From Paludibacter sp. (GTDB lineage: Bacteria > Bacteroidota > Bacteroidia > Bacteroidales > Paludibacteraceae): a DNA stretch of 64,000 nt. A model generated the notes under the pieces. The model worked only from the letters and a program-made list of their open reading frames with translations, ran no database searches and was not told the DNA's origin. The stretch spans positions 62,001 to 126,000 of the forward strand of contig JAQTTH010000001.1 in the NCBI GenBank assembly GCA_028710895.1, in the 5' to 3' direction. This document shows, piece after piece, positions 25,165 through 33,176 of this stretch (positions are counted from its first letter, which is position 1; each line of letters begins with the position of its first letter). A program made the translations under genes and the position numbers.

Positions 25165-25809
25165 ATGAATGCTGAAGAATTAAAACTATATAAACAAGCC
25201 TTTTTATTGAGCCTTTTTACAATTTTCTACAATGTAATTGAAGGCGTTGTTTCCATGTTATTGGGTTATACCGACGAGACACTTACATTATTTGGCTTTG
25301 GTGTGGACAGCTTTATCGAAGTAATATCTGGGTTAGGTATAGCTGTGATGATCCTGAGAATAAAACGAAACCCGGCCAGTTCCAAAAGCGATTTTGAAAT
25401 TAAAGCCTTGAGAATTACGGGCACTTCCTTTTATCTCCTTTCCGTGGGCTTGTTAGTTGGTTTCATACTCAATCTTATTAATCATCACCGTCCGGAAACA
25501 ACATTTTGGGGAATAGTTGTCTCGCTGGTTTCAATTGCTGTAATGGTGTGGTTGATGCTTGCAAAAAAAACGATTGGCAAAAAGCTTAATTCAGAACCTA
25601 TTATTGCCGATGCCAATTGCACAAAAATATGCGTGTATATGTCTCTGGTATTACTTGTGTCCAGTTTAGTCTATCAATTTACAGGCTTTGCATACGCTGA
25701 TTTGATTGGTGCTTTAGGCCTAATCTATTTCTCAGTAAGCGAGGGAAAAGAGGCTTTTGATAAAGCCAAAGGAAAAGCCTGCAGTTGCGAAGGACATTGC
25801 GAAAATTAG
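25165..25809 (+). CDS. Cation-efflux (CDF-like) membrane protein
   Basis: The 214-residue inner-membrane protein has six hydrophobic segments with the CDF order. The TM2 metal site reads FGVDSFIE, and the TM5 region has 'DANCTKI' where many CDF proteins have an HxxxD or DxxxD pair. A short C-terminal tail contains CSCEGHC, a possible metal-binding hook, in place of the usual cytoplasmic beta-alpha domain. It probably exports a divalent metal ion. The gene ends at a bidirectional terminator facing the Nramp gene. Confidence 0.8.
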   Translation: MNAEELKLYKQAFLLSLFTIFYNVIEGVVSMLLGYTDETLTLFGFGVDSFIEVISGLGIAVMILRIKRNPASSKSDFEIKALRITGTSFYLLSVGLLVGFILNLINHHRPETTFWGIVVSLVSIAVMVWLMLAKKTIGKKLNSEPIIADANCTKICVYMSLVLLVSSLVYQFTGFAYADLIGALGLIYFSVSEGKEAFDKAKGKACSCEGHCEN

Positions 25810-25830
25810 TTCTGAATATCTACAACATAT

Positions 25831-25875
25831 AAAATGACCGACCTTATCAGTAAATGAAGAGGTCGGTCATTTTTG
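25831..25875. terminator. Bidirectional terminator between the CDF-like and Nramp genes
   Basis: Perfect 14-bp arms (AAAATGACCGACCT at 25831-25844 and AGGTCGGTCATTTT at 25859-25872) are flanked by A and T runs. The hairpin serves both converging genes. Confidence 0.85.
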
Positions 25876-25896
25876 TAATATTTATATTGACAATAT

Positions 25897-27156
25897 TTAG
25901 AACAGACTGATAAACAACGCCAGATTAAGTAAAGTCACAATTGCACCCAGCGAATACAGTACCCACTTTGATGCTGTTGAGTTTTTATATTTCCCCATGA
26001 CTTTTTCCGACGAAGTAAGATATACCTGCAGAAAAATCGTAAAAGGTAATTGAATACTCAAAATCATTTGAGATATTATCAGACCCTTAAATGGATTGGT
26101 AATAAGGAAAATAATTGCCAACGCTAACAACAGCGAAATGGCTACACCTACACGCGAATGATTGTCTTTAATATCGTATGGTTCTTTATACATTCCGGCA
26201 AAAATTGAACCGGCTGCCATTCCCGAAGTAGTAGTCGAAGCAACACCTGCAAATAAAAGAGCTACTGCAAAAACGATTGAAGCATTGTTTCCCAACAATG
26301 GAGCAAGTAATTCTTTCGCTTGCTGAAGTTCCGACACCGGAATCTTTGCATGAAAGAATGTTGCCGCAGCCAATAGTATCATGGCACTATTGATAGCCCA
26401 ACCTATTATCATGGAAACCAATGTATCCAGAAATTCGTATCTCAGCTGCTTTTTAATCACTTTTTCGTTCTCCCTGTTCCATTGGCGGCTTTGTATCACT
26501 TCGGAATGCAGAAAGAGATTATGAGGCATTACCACAGCACCCAGCACGCTCATTATTATCAACATGGATCCATGAGGAAAAGAAGGAGTTACCCAACCGG
26601 TAATTGCACTATCCCAATTGATATTAACCAATGATAATTCATACAAAAAAGATAATCCAATAACCGAGACAAAAGCTATAATCCACTTCTCAATCATTCT
26701 GTATGAGTTGGTGAAGAGCATAATAAATACAAATGCGGTCACAAGCAAAGCACCAACCTGAATCGGTATTTTAAAAAGCATATTCAATGCTATTGCTCCA
26801 CCTAAAATTTCGGCTAGAGAAGTAGAAATTGAGGCTAGCATAGCCGATGAGAGCAAAAACTTCGAATAGCTAGGCTTTAGGTAAATAGTAGTGGCTTCTG
26901 AAAGACAAAGTCCTGTTGCTATCCCTAAGTGAGCCACATTGTGTTGGAGAAATATCAACATAACCGTTGACAAAGTAACCATCCACAAAAGTGCATATCC
27001 ATACTCAGCTCCTGCAGCAAGGTTTGAGGCCCAGTTACCCGGGTCGATAAATCCGACAGTAACTAATAAACCGGGTCCTATGAATTTAAATATATCCAAT
27101 CCACCATATTGTGGACGATAATTTTTTCGATCTATATTTTTGAAGATATTAAACAT
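25897..27156 (-). CDS. mntH: Nramp-family divalent metal importer
   Basis: The 419-residue protein has the Nramp hallmarks: DPGN at 38-41 in TM1 and the MPHN motif in TM6 ('VVMPHNLFLHSEVIQSR'), both metal-coordinating, with eleven or so hydrophobic segments. It should import Mn2+ or Fe2+ with protons. A perfect inverted repeat at 27184-27208 lies 28 bp before the start codon and may be a metal-repressor operator. It converges with the CDF-like exporter gene, separated by a shared terminator. Confidence 0.9.
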   Translation of the reverse strand: MFNIFKNIDRKNYRPQYGGLDIFKFIGPGLLVTVGFIDPGNWASNLAAGAEYGYALLWMVTLSTVMLIFLQHNVAHLGIATGLCLSEATTIYLKPSYSKFLLSSAMLASISTSLAEILGGAIALNMLFKIPIQVGALLVTAFVFIMLFTNSYRMIEKWIIAFVSVIGLSFLYELSLVNINWDSAITGWVTPSFPHGSMLIIMSVLGAVVMPHNLFLHSEVIQSRQWNRENEKVIKKQLRYEFLDTLVSMIIGWAINSAMILLAAATFFHAKIPVSELQQAKELLAPLLGNNASIVFAVALLFAGVASTTTSGMAAGSIFAGMYKEPYDIKDNHSRVGVAISLLLALAIIFLITNPFKGLIISQMILSIQLPFTIFLQVYLTSSEKVMGKYKNSTASKWVLYSLGAIVTLLNLALFISLF

Positions 27157-27183
27157 ATAATTGTTGTGAGAAAAAAATTAATA

Positions 27184-27208
27184 TTTTGTTGTTTTTTTTA
27201 CAACAAAA
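27184..27208. promoter_or_regulatory. Inverted repeat upstream of the Nramp gene
   Basis: TTTTGTTGT (27184-27192) and ACAACAAAA (27200-27208) form a perfect 9-bp repeat with a 7-T spacer. It does not match the DtxR or MntR consensus I know, so the binding protein is unidentified. Confidence 0.35.
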
Positions 27209-27493
27209 AAGGGGTTAAAACTGTTTATATTTAAAAACAATAAAGATATTCATTTTTATTGAGTTTATACTGGTTCGTATATAGAGGTTTTCGAAACAGA
27301 TAAATAACGCTAAACATTGATATAATATTTTTGCTGAAATTCACTCAGAAAAAAAAGTTTGAAATTTTTTCATGAAACTATTGTTAATTTGATTTTTTTT
27401 TATAATCTTTGCAAAATAAATATTTCAAGGCATAAAAATCGGTTTAAATTGATAACAATAGATAAACAAATTTAAATTTCTTTGCTTAATTAC

Positions 27494-27523
27494 TTGTTTT
27501 CTATTATAAAACTATTATCTTTG
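27494..27523 (+). promoter_or_regulatory. Promoter of the winged-helix regulator gene
   Basis: A -33 TTG at 27494-27496 and a -7 TATCTTTG at 27516-27523 are spaced by 19 bp. The transcript would have a leader of about 110 bases. Confidence 0.65.
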
Positions 27524-27643
27524 CAATTAACGTAAATAACGAACTGAAAAAATACAAGATTATCGGTCTAAAGACGATAAGATTTTGAACTAAAAAGCAA
27601 CACTATATTCACTATCACTATACTAACATTAAAAATTACGAAA

Positions 27644-28012
27644 ATGAAAAACGAAAAAGAAAAAGTCGTATTAACTGAAGAAGAAGAAAACTTCAACCAA
27701 CTTTTGAAAGTACAATCTTACAAGATTGGTGCTTATCAGTTAGATGTAGCTAGCCGTATGCTTTCGATCAATGGCGAAGTTACAAAACTTACTAACAAAG
27801 AATGGCAATTGCTAGTTCTGTTTGCAGCTAATGCTAATGTATTTTTGGAACGTAAGTATGCTTTGAAAATGATCTGGAAAGATGACAATTATTACAATTC
27901 AAGAAGCATGGATGTTTATATCTGCAAATTGCGTAAATTGTTGAAAGACGATAGCAATGTGATGATTATCAACACACACGCTAAAGGATTTAAAATGATT
28001 ACTCCTGCTTAA
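27644..28012 (+). CDS. Stand-alone OmpR-type winged-helix DNA-binding protein
   Basis: The 122-residue protein is essentially the C-terminal effector domain of an OmpR/PhoB response regulator: 'YQLDVASRMLSINGEVTKLT', 'NKEWQLLVLFAAN' and 'RSMDVYICKLRKLLKDD', then the wing 'INTHAKGFKM'. There is no receiver domain and no phosphoacceptor Asp; the first 25 residues are a charged tail. No histidine kinase is adjacent. It probably binds DNA constitutively or through a partner. Its own promoter, long leader and strong terminator mark it as a single-gene unit. Confidence 0.88.
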   Translation: MKNEKEKVVLTEEEENFNQLLKVQSYKIGAYQLDVASRMLSINGEVTKLTNKEWQLLVLFAANANVFLERKYALKMIWKDDNYYNSRSMDVYICKLRKLLKDDSNVMIINTHAKGFKMITPA

Positions 28013-28034
28013 TTTTTTCAAGCGGATAAATTAA

Positions 28035-28070
28035 AAAAACGGCTGAACTTTTATTAGTTCAGCCGTTTTT
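28035..28070. terminator. Bidirectional terminator
   Basis: AAAAACGGCTGAACT (28035-28049) and AGTTCAGCCGTTTTT (28056-28070) form a perfect 15-bp stem with a 6-base loop. The hairpin separates the winged-helix gene from the converging permease gene. Confidence 0.9.
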
Positions 28071-28085
28071 GCGTTTATCCGGATT

Positions 28086-29558
28086 CTATAAATCCGGATT
28101 TTGTTTCTTTCTGTTTAATCTTGCATGACTATGCTTGCGTCCGTAAGTAAAATAAATTACAAAGCCAATTGCCATCCAACCAATCAAACGAATCCAGGTA
28201 TCGAGTGGCAACGAAGCCATTTGAGCAAAACAAACCAATGCGCCCAGAATTGGCACAAAAGGTACCCAGGGTGTTTTAAATCCACGAATTGCATCAGGTT
28301 CGGCCTTACGCAAAAGAATAATTCCCACCGAAACAATCACAAAGGCAAGTAAAGTTCCGATTGAAACCATTTCGCCTAATAAACCGATAGGGAAAAGACC
28401 TGCAAAAAAAGCAGCAAAACAACCGGTTACAATGGTGGTGATATGAGGAGTTTTGAATTTCGAATGGGTTTTAGCAAAGCTCTTCCACAACAAACCATCG
28501 CTTGCCATAGTAAAGAACACACGCGATTGGCCTAACAACAAAACCAATACAACAGAACTTAATCCGGCAATAGCTCCAATCTTAATGATTGGGCGTAACC
28601 ACATCAGTGATGGTCCGGCACTGTTTATCGCCAATGCGATAGGTGCTTCTACGTTCAAATATTTATAATTCAGGATACCCGTAAGCACCAAACTCACGGC
28701 AATATACAAAACGGTGCAAATTAGCAACGAAAAAAGAATTCCTCTTGGCACATCGCGTTTTGGATTAATTGCTTCCTGCGAAGTGGTTGAAACGGCATCG
28801 AAGCCGACGTAAGCAAAAAATACAACAGCAGCAGCAGTCAACACGCCCGACCAACCGAAATTACCCCAGTGTCCGGTATTGGCTGGTACAAAAGGTGTCC
28901 AGTTAGCAACATGAATATGCGAAATACCAAAACCGATAAACAGCAAAATAACTGTTACTTTCACCAAAACAATGACATTGTTAAATTTTGCTGATTCTTT
29001 TATACCAATTACCAACAAAGTAGTCATTAAAGCGACAATGAAAATAGCCGGAAAGTTGATAATTGCACCCGAAGCATGCCAACCGGTGTGATCGAATACA
29101 AAAGGACTCTGACACAATGCCGGTGGAATAACTATGCCAAAATCAGCCAAAAAGCTTGTTACATAACCTGCCCAACCCACAGCCACAGTTGCCGAACCGA
29201 AAAGATATTCCAAAATTAAATCCCAACCGATAATCCAGGCTACAAATTCACCCATAGTGGCATAACCGTAGGTATAAGCGCTACCCGAAACAGGAATCAT
29301 GGACGAAAACTCAGCATAACAAAGTCCGGCTAATAAGCAGCCAAAAGCGGAAATAATGAATGATAACGCAACAGCCGGACCGGCATGAAGCGCAGCTGCA
29401 GTACCTGTCAAAACAAAAATTCCGGCTCCAATAACACAGCCAACGCCCAACAAGGTAAGGTTTGTTGCAGTTAAATGCCGTTTTAGCGAATTATGGTTAC
29501 TGTCAGCCTCTATTTCAAGCTCAGCAAGCGTCTTTCTGATAAATAAGTCTTTAAACAT
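28086..29558 (-). CDS. APC-family amino acid permease (cationic amino acid transporter type), copy 1
   Basis: The 490-residue inner-membrane protein has the APC TM1 motif 'GVGCVIGAGIFVLTGTAA' (about 37-54), a TM6 region 'FFAYVGFDAVSTTSQEAINP' typical of CAT-type permeases, and twelve or more hydrophobic segments. It probably imports a basic or branched amino acid with protons. The next gene upstream encodes a close paralogue of almost the same length, so this is a tandem duplication. Substrates may have diverged. Confidence 0.9.
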   Translation of the reverse strand: MFKDLFIRKTLAELEIEADSNHNSLKRHLTATNLTLLGVGCVIGAGIFVLTGTAAALHAGPAVALSFIISAFGCLLAGLCYAEFSSMIPVSGSAYTYGYATMGEFVAWIIGWDLILEYLFGSATVAVGWAGYVTSFLADFGIVIPPALCQSPFVFDHTGWHASGAIINFPAIFIVALMTTLLVIGIKESAKFNNVIVLVKVTVILLFIGFGISHIHVANWTPFVPANTGHWGNFGWSGVLTAAAVVFFAYVGFDAVSTTSQEAINPKRDVPRGILFSLLICTVLYIAVSLVLTGILNYKYLNVEAPIALAINSAGPSLMWLRPIIKIGAIAGLSSVVLVLLLGQSRVFFTMASDGLLWKSFAKTHSKFKTPHITTIVTGCFAAFFAGLFPIGLLGEMVSIGTLLAFVIVSVGIILLRKAEPDAIRGFKTPWVPFVPILGALVCFAQMASLPLDTWIRLIGWMAIGFVIYFTYGRKHSHARLNRKKQNPDL

Positions 29559-29730
29559 AAATTTGAATGATTTTTAGGCAGATAAATAATTCAGATTGAT
29601 ATTATTTATTCGATTCTGCTTTTGATTTGTTGTATTTTGGTCACAAAAATAGCTTTTTTAATCGATTTTTTTGGCAATTACCTGAAATAAAATCGCACGT
29701 AACTAATAAATATGCGATTATTATTCAAGC

Positions 29731-31194
29731 TTATTTACGATCTCTTCTCAATTTTCGGGCAACACTGTGCTTGCGACTGTAACTAAAGTAAATAATAAAA
29801 CCAATACCCATCCAGATAATTAATCGAAGCCAGGTATCGCCCGGAAGAGCCAGCATTTGAATGAGACAGACAAAAGCACCCAACAGAGGAACAAAAGGTA
29901 CCCAGGGAGTTTTGAAAGCACGTGGTGCATCGGGTTCGGTTTTACGTATAATCAGAATGCCGATGCACACAATCATAAAGGCCAGTAAGGTACCTATCGA
30001 AACCAGTTCGCCCAGCAGACCAATGGGAAACAAACCGGCCATGAGCGCTGTGAAGAATCCGGTGATAAGCGTTGAATAATGTGGGGTTTTGAATTTGGAA
30101 TGTGTTTTGGCAAAAGCTTTCCAAAGCAAGCCATCGTGAGCCATGGCAAAGAAAATACGGGTTTGGCCGAGTAATGTCACCAGAATAACAGAGCTTAATC
30201 CGGCAAGTGTACCCACTTTGATAAACGGACTTAACCATTTCAAGCCCCCTCCGCTCCTATCAATTGCCAGTGCTATGGGTGCCGACACATTCAATTCTTT
30301 GTAGTTTACAATACCCGTGAGCACAAAACTTACACCTACATATAATATGGTGCAAATAAGCAACGAAAAAAGAATACTCAACGGCAGGTCACGCTTGGGG
30401 TTGATAGCTTCCTGCGAGGTAGTTGAAACGGCATCGAAACCTATGTAGGCAAAGAATATGACACCCGAACCGGCCAGAATGCCCGACCAACCGTATTGAC
30501 CCCACACACCCGTATTCTTTGGAATAAAAGGAACCCAGTTTTGAGGATGAATGTGCGATATACCAAAGCCAATAAACAGCAGCACAACAATAATTTTGAT
30601 TACAACAGTTATATTGTTGAATTTCACTGTTTCCTTTATGCCCACAACCAACAAAGCCGACAAAACAACCACTATAAATACAGCCGGAAAATTAATAAAC
30701 GACCCGGTGAAATGCCAGCCATGCTGATCGAAATCAAACGGCGCCTGTGCCAGCGACGAAGGCAGGTAAATACCATAGTCGGCTAAAAAGCTAAGCATGT
30801 AGCCCGACCAACCCACAGCCACCGTGGCCGTGCTAAACAAATATTCCAGTATCAAATCCCAACCAATTATCCAGGCAACCAACTCGCCCATGGTGGCATA
30901 ACCGTAGGTATACGCACTCCCCGACAGCGGAATCATAGAAGCAAACTCGGCATAACAAAGTCCCGCCAGTAAACACCCAAACGCCGACAACATAAACGAA
31001 AGCACAATAGCCGGACCCGCATGCATTTGGGCTGCCGTGCCTGTTAGTACAAAAATTCCGGCACCAATTACACTTCCCACACCCAGCAAGGTAAGGTTGG
31101 TAAGCCCCAAGTGGCGCTTCAACCCATGCTTATTACTGGCTGCTTCCTCATCCAATTGCGTCAGGGTCTTTTTTATAAACAGGTCTTTTATCAT
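29731..31194 (-). CDS. APC-family amino acid permease (cationic amino acid transporter type), copy 2
   Basis: The 487-residue paralogue of the adjacent permease shares long identical blocks such as 'IGAGIFVLTGTAA', 'GFDAVSTTSQEAINPKRD', and 'FKTPWVPFVP'. The periplasmic loops differ most. The coding sequence has visibly higher GC than copy 1 in several stretches. The 172-bp gap between the copies shows no strong terminator, so both may share a transcript. Confidence 0.9.
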   Translation of the reverse strand: MIKDLFIKKTLTQLDEEAASNKHGLKRHLGLTNLTLLGVGSVIGAGIFVLTGTAAQMHAGPAIVLSFMLSAFGCLLAGLCYAEFASMIPLSGSAYTYGYATMGELVAWIIGWDLILEYLFSTATVAVGWSGYMLSFLADYGIYLPSSLAQAPFDFDQHGWHFTGSFINFPAVFIVVVLSALLVVGIKETVKFNNITVVIKIIVVLLFIGFGISHIHPQNWVPFIPKNTGVWGQYGWSGILAGSGVIFFAYIGFDAVSTTSQEAINPKRDLPLSILFSLLICTILYVGVSFVLTGIVNYKELNVSAPIALAIDRSGGGLKWLSPFIKVGTLAGLSSVILVTLLGQTRIFFAMAHDGLLWKAFAKTHSKFKTPHYSTLITGFFTALMAGLFPIGLLGELVSIGTLLAFMIVCIGILIIRKTEPDAPRAFKTPWVPFVPLLGAFVCLIQMLALPGDTWLRLIIWMGIGFIIYFSYSRKHSVARKLRRDRK

Positions 31195-31680
31195 GCTGGT
31201 ATATTAGTTATTATATATGTTATAAGTTCTTGCATTAATAGTTTGTCGGACTTTACAACAGAAATAGAACGCGGATAAACGCTAATTTAGCTGATCTGAA
31301 ACGGATTTTATTCCGACAAGTCGGAATGATTAAGACTTATATCTTCAAATCAGCTCCGATTTATCGGGGCTAAAATCCATTTATTGATCCGTTTCTATAT
31401 TCTATCAGTACAAATCCGCTAAATTAGCGTTTATCCGCGTTCCATTCTTATACAAATCAACTTACATAAAAATGCCCGACAAAAATAGAATTTTTATTCA
31501 GACAGAAAAAAGCAAAATGATAGTTCAGGGACAAAGTCATAGAAACTGTTGGGAGAAATCGATGTTTGATTTCAAAAAAACGAACCTCAACATATTGATT
31601 AAAATTCAATGCGTTGAGGCTCAGAATAAGAATTTCAGCAGATTCTACTGTTTACATTTTACGTCATCTTTCAACGAAAA
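31195..31680. other. 486-bp intergenic region carrying a structured repeat
   Basis: The region is divided between the palindromic element at 31267-31442 and AT-rich sequence. A short open frame at 31472-31717 has no features of a gene. Nothing else is recognised. Confidence 0.6.
31267..31442. mobile_element. 176-bp palindromic element with 25-bp terminal inverted repeats (MITE-like)
   Basis: The ends 31267-31291 and 31418-31442 are perfect inverted repeats of 25 bp containing GCGGATAAACGCTAATTTAG. Inside lie a second inverted pair (GAAACGGAT near 31298 and ATCCGTTTC near 31387), a perfect hairpin ATTCCGACAAGTCGGAAT near 31310, and a G-U-tolerant hairpin around 31360-31380. It has no ORF. The architecture suggests a non-autonomous mobile repeat or a large structured RNA. 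Confidence 0.6.
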
Positions 31681-32871
31681 TCAACGAGGCAGTACTTCAA
31701 TCTTTAATTTATCGTAAGCTCTATTCACTTTCGCACGAGCTTCTTCAATGGTGTCGGCACTTGCCAGAATCACCGCCAGGCGGCGATGCCCGATCACTTC
31801 AGGCTTGCCGAAAATACGAATCTGAACATCCGATTCTGCCAGTACTTCTTCCAAATTATCAAACACCACTTTATCGCTGTCACCTTCAACCACTACGGCC
31901 TTTGATGCTGATGGACGATAAAAACGCACCGAAGGAACCGGCAGACCTAAAATAGCACGGGCATGTAAGGCAAATTCCGATAAATCCTGCGAAATCATTG
32001 TCACCATTCCGGTATCATGCGGACGTGGTGATACTTCGCTGAATATAACCTCGTCGCCGCATACAAATAGCTCAACACCAAAAATACCGTAACCTCCCAA
32101 AGCATCGGTAACCCGTTTAGCCATATCCTGCGCCTTTTCCAATGCAGCCACAAGCATAGGTTGAGGTTGCCATGATTCCTGATAATCGCCGTCTTTCTGA
32201 TAATGCCCAATCGGTTCAAGAAAAGTAGTACCACCCGTATGACGAACAGTGAGTAGGGTTATTTCGTAATCAAATTTCACAAATGCTTCAACAATAACAC
32301 GCCCGGCTCCTGCCCTACCGCCTTCCTGAGCAATTTTCCATGAATTATCAATATCAGCAATTGTTTTAATCACACTCTGACCATGTCCCGACGAGCTCAT
32401 AACAGGCTTGATTACACATGGAATGCCAATTTCGGCAACCGCAGCATCAAACTCCTCTTTGGTTGAAGCAAAACGATAAGGCGATGTTGGAATGTTCAAC
32501 TCCTCAGCGGCCAACCGACGAATTCCTTCACGGTTCATTGTCAGAAAAGTGGCTTTAGCTGTAGGAATTACATTGAAACCTTCTTTCTCCAACTCAACCA
32601 GCGTGGCGGTGGCAATTGCTTCTATTTCCGGAATAATGTAATCAGGTTTTTCAACCTCGATTACCTCCCGGAGCTTTTCGCCGTCGAGCATCGAGAATAC
32701 ATGCGACCGGTGAGCCACCTGCATAGCCGGCGCATTCGGATATTTATCCAATGCTATTACTTCCACACCATAGCGTTGCAGTTCAATAGCAACTTCCTTT
32801 CCCAGTTCACCCGAGCCGCACAACAAGGCTTTCTTACCTACCGACGAGAGTGTTGTTCCAATTTTTATCAT
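31681..32871 (-). CDS. purT: Formate-dependent phosphoribosylglycinamide formyltransferase (GAR transformylase 2)
   Basis: PurT uses formate and ATP to formylate glycinamide ribonucleotide in purine synthesis. The 396-residue protein has the N-terminal '[15 protein letters not shown]' nucleotide-fold segment, ATP-grasp blocks '[17 protein letters not shown]' and '[28 protein letters not shown]', and the usual C-terminal barrel '[13 protein letters not shown]'. The length matches the family. It stands alone. Confidence 0.96.
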   Translation of the reverse strand: MIKIGTTLSSVGKKALLCGSGELGKEVAIELQRYGVEVIALDKYPNAPAMQVAHRSHVFSMLDGEKLREVIEVEKPDYIIPEIEAIATATLVELEKEGFNVIPTAKATFLTMNREGIRRLAAEELNIPTSPYRFASTKEEFDAAVAEIGIPCVIKPVMSSSGHGQSVIKTIADIDNSWKIAQEGGRAGAGRVIVEAFVKFDYEITLLTVRHTGGTTFLEPIGHYQKDGDYQESWQPQPMLVAALEKAQDMAKRVTDALGGYGIFGVELFVCGDEVIFSEVSPRPHDTGMVTMISQDLSEFALHARAILGLPVPSVRFYRPSASKAVVVEGDSDKVVFDNLEEVLAESDVQIRIFGKPEVIGHRRLAVILASADTIEEARAKVNRAYDKLKIEVLPR

Positions 32872-33176
32872 CTTTTTTTCGGAATTATTTGAGTATAAAA
32901 ATACTTTCTGAATTTGGTCGCAAAAGTAGTTCTTTTATTCGGAATCTCTTTTTAATACAAGGAATTTTAAATCATTATTGTCCGGTAGAATGGAGCTTCA
33001 TTTTTTTATGAGGTAATATTTTACAAATAGTGCGCGAATCTGTCGCTTCAACACAAAGCACCGTGGTTGCGAACTTGTTTAAAACGCAATATACCGCAAC
33101 AGTTTATATATAAAAAATAGTCACTTATAACAACTACATTATAAGTGACTATTAATTTTAAAACAGATTATACCGT
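32872..33176. other. 305-bp intergenic region
   Basis: It contains a minus-strand -7-like TACTTTTG (32921-32928) that probably serves purT, and the terminator of the rhamnosidase gene at its right end. No gene is seen. Confidence 0.5.
33111..33152 (-). terminator. Terminator of the rhamnosidase gene
   Basis: Arms at 33117-33130 and 33139-33152 (core AGTCACTTATAA/TTATAAGTGACT) form a long stem; on the minus strand a T run follows. Confidence 0.8.

Larger units (their letters stand above)
27157..27643. other. Intergenic control region between the Nramp and winged-helix genes
   Basis: This 487-bp, very AT-rich divergent region holds the Nramp leader with its inverted repeat and the promoter and leader of the winged-helix gene. 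No gene is seen. Confidence 0.6.

Noticed and set aside
28086-31194. The two APC permease genes as one repeat-mediated duplication artefact
   Set aside because: The copies differ throughout in codon use and loop sequence, so they are genuine diverged paralogues and not an assembly duplication.
31267-31442. An IS element
   Set aside because: The space between the inverted repeats is 126 bp without an ORF, so no transposase can be encoded. At most it is a non-autonomous element.
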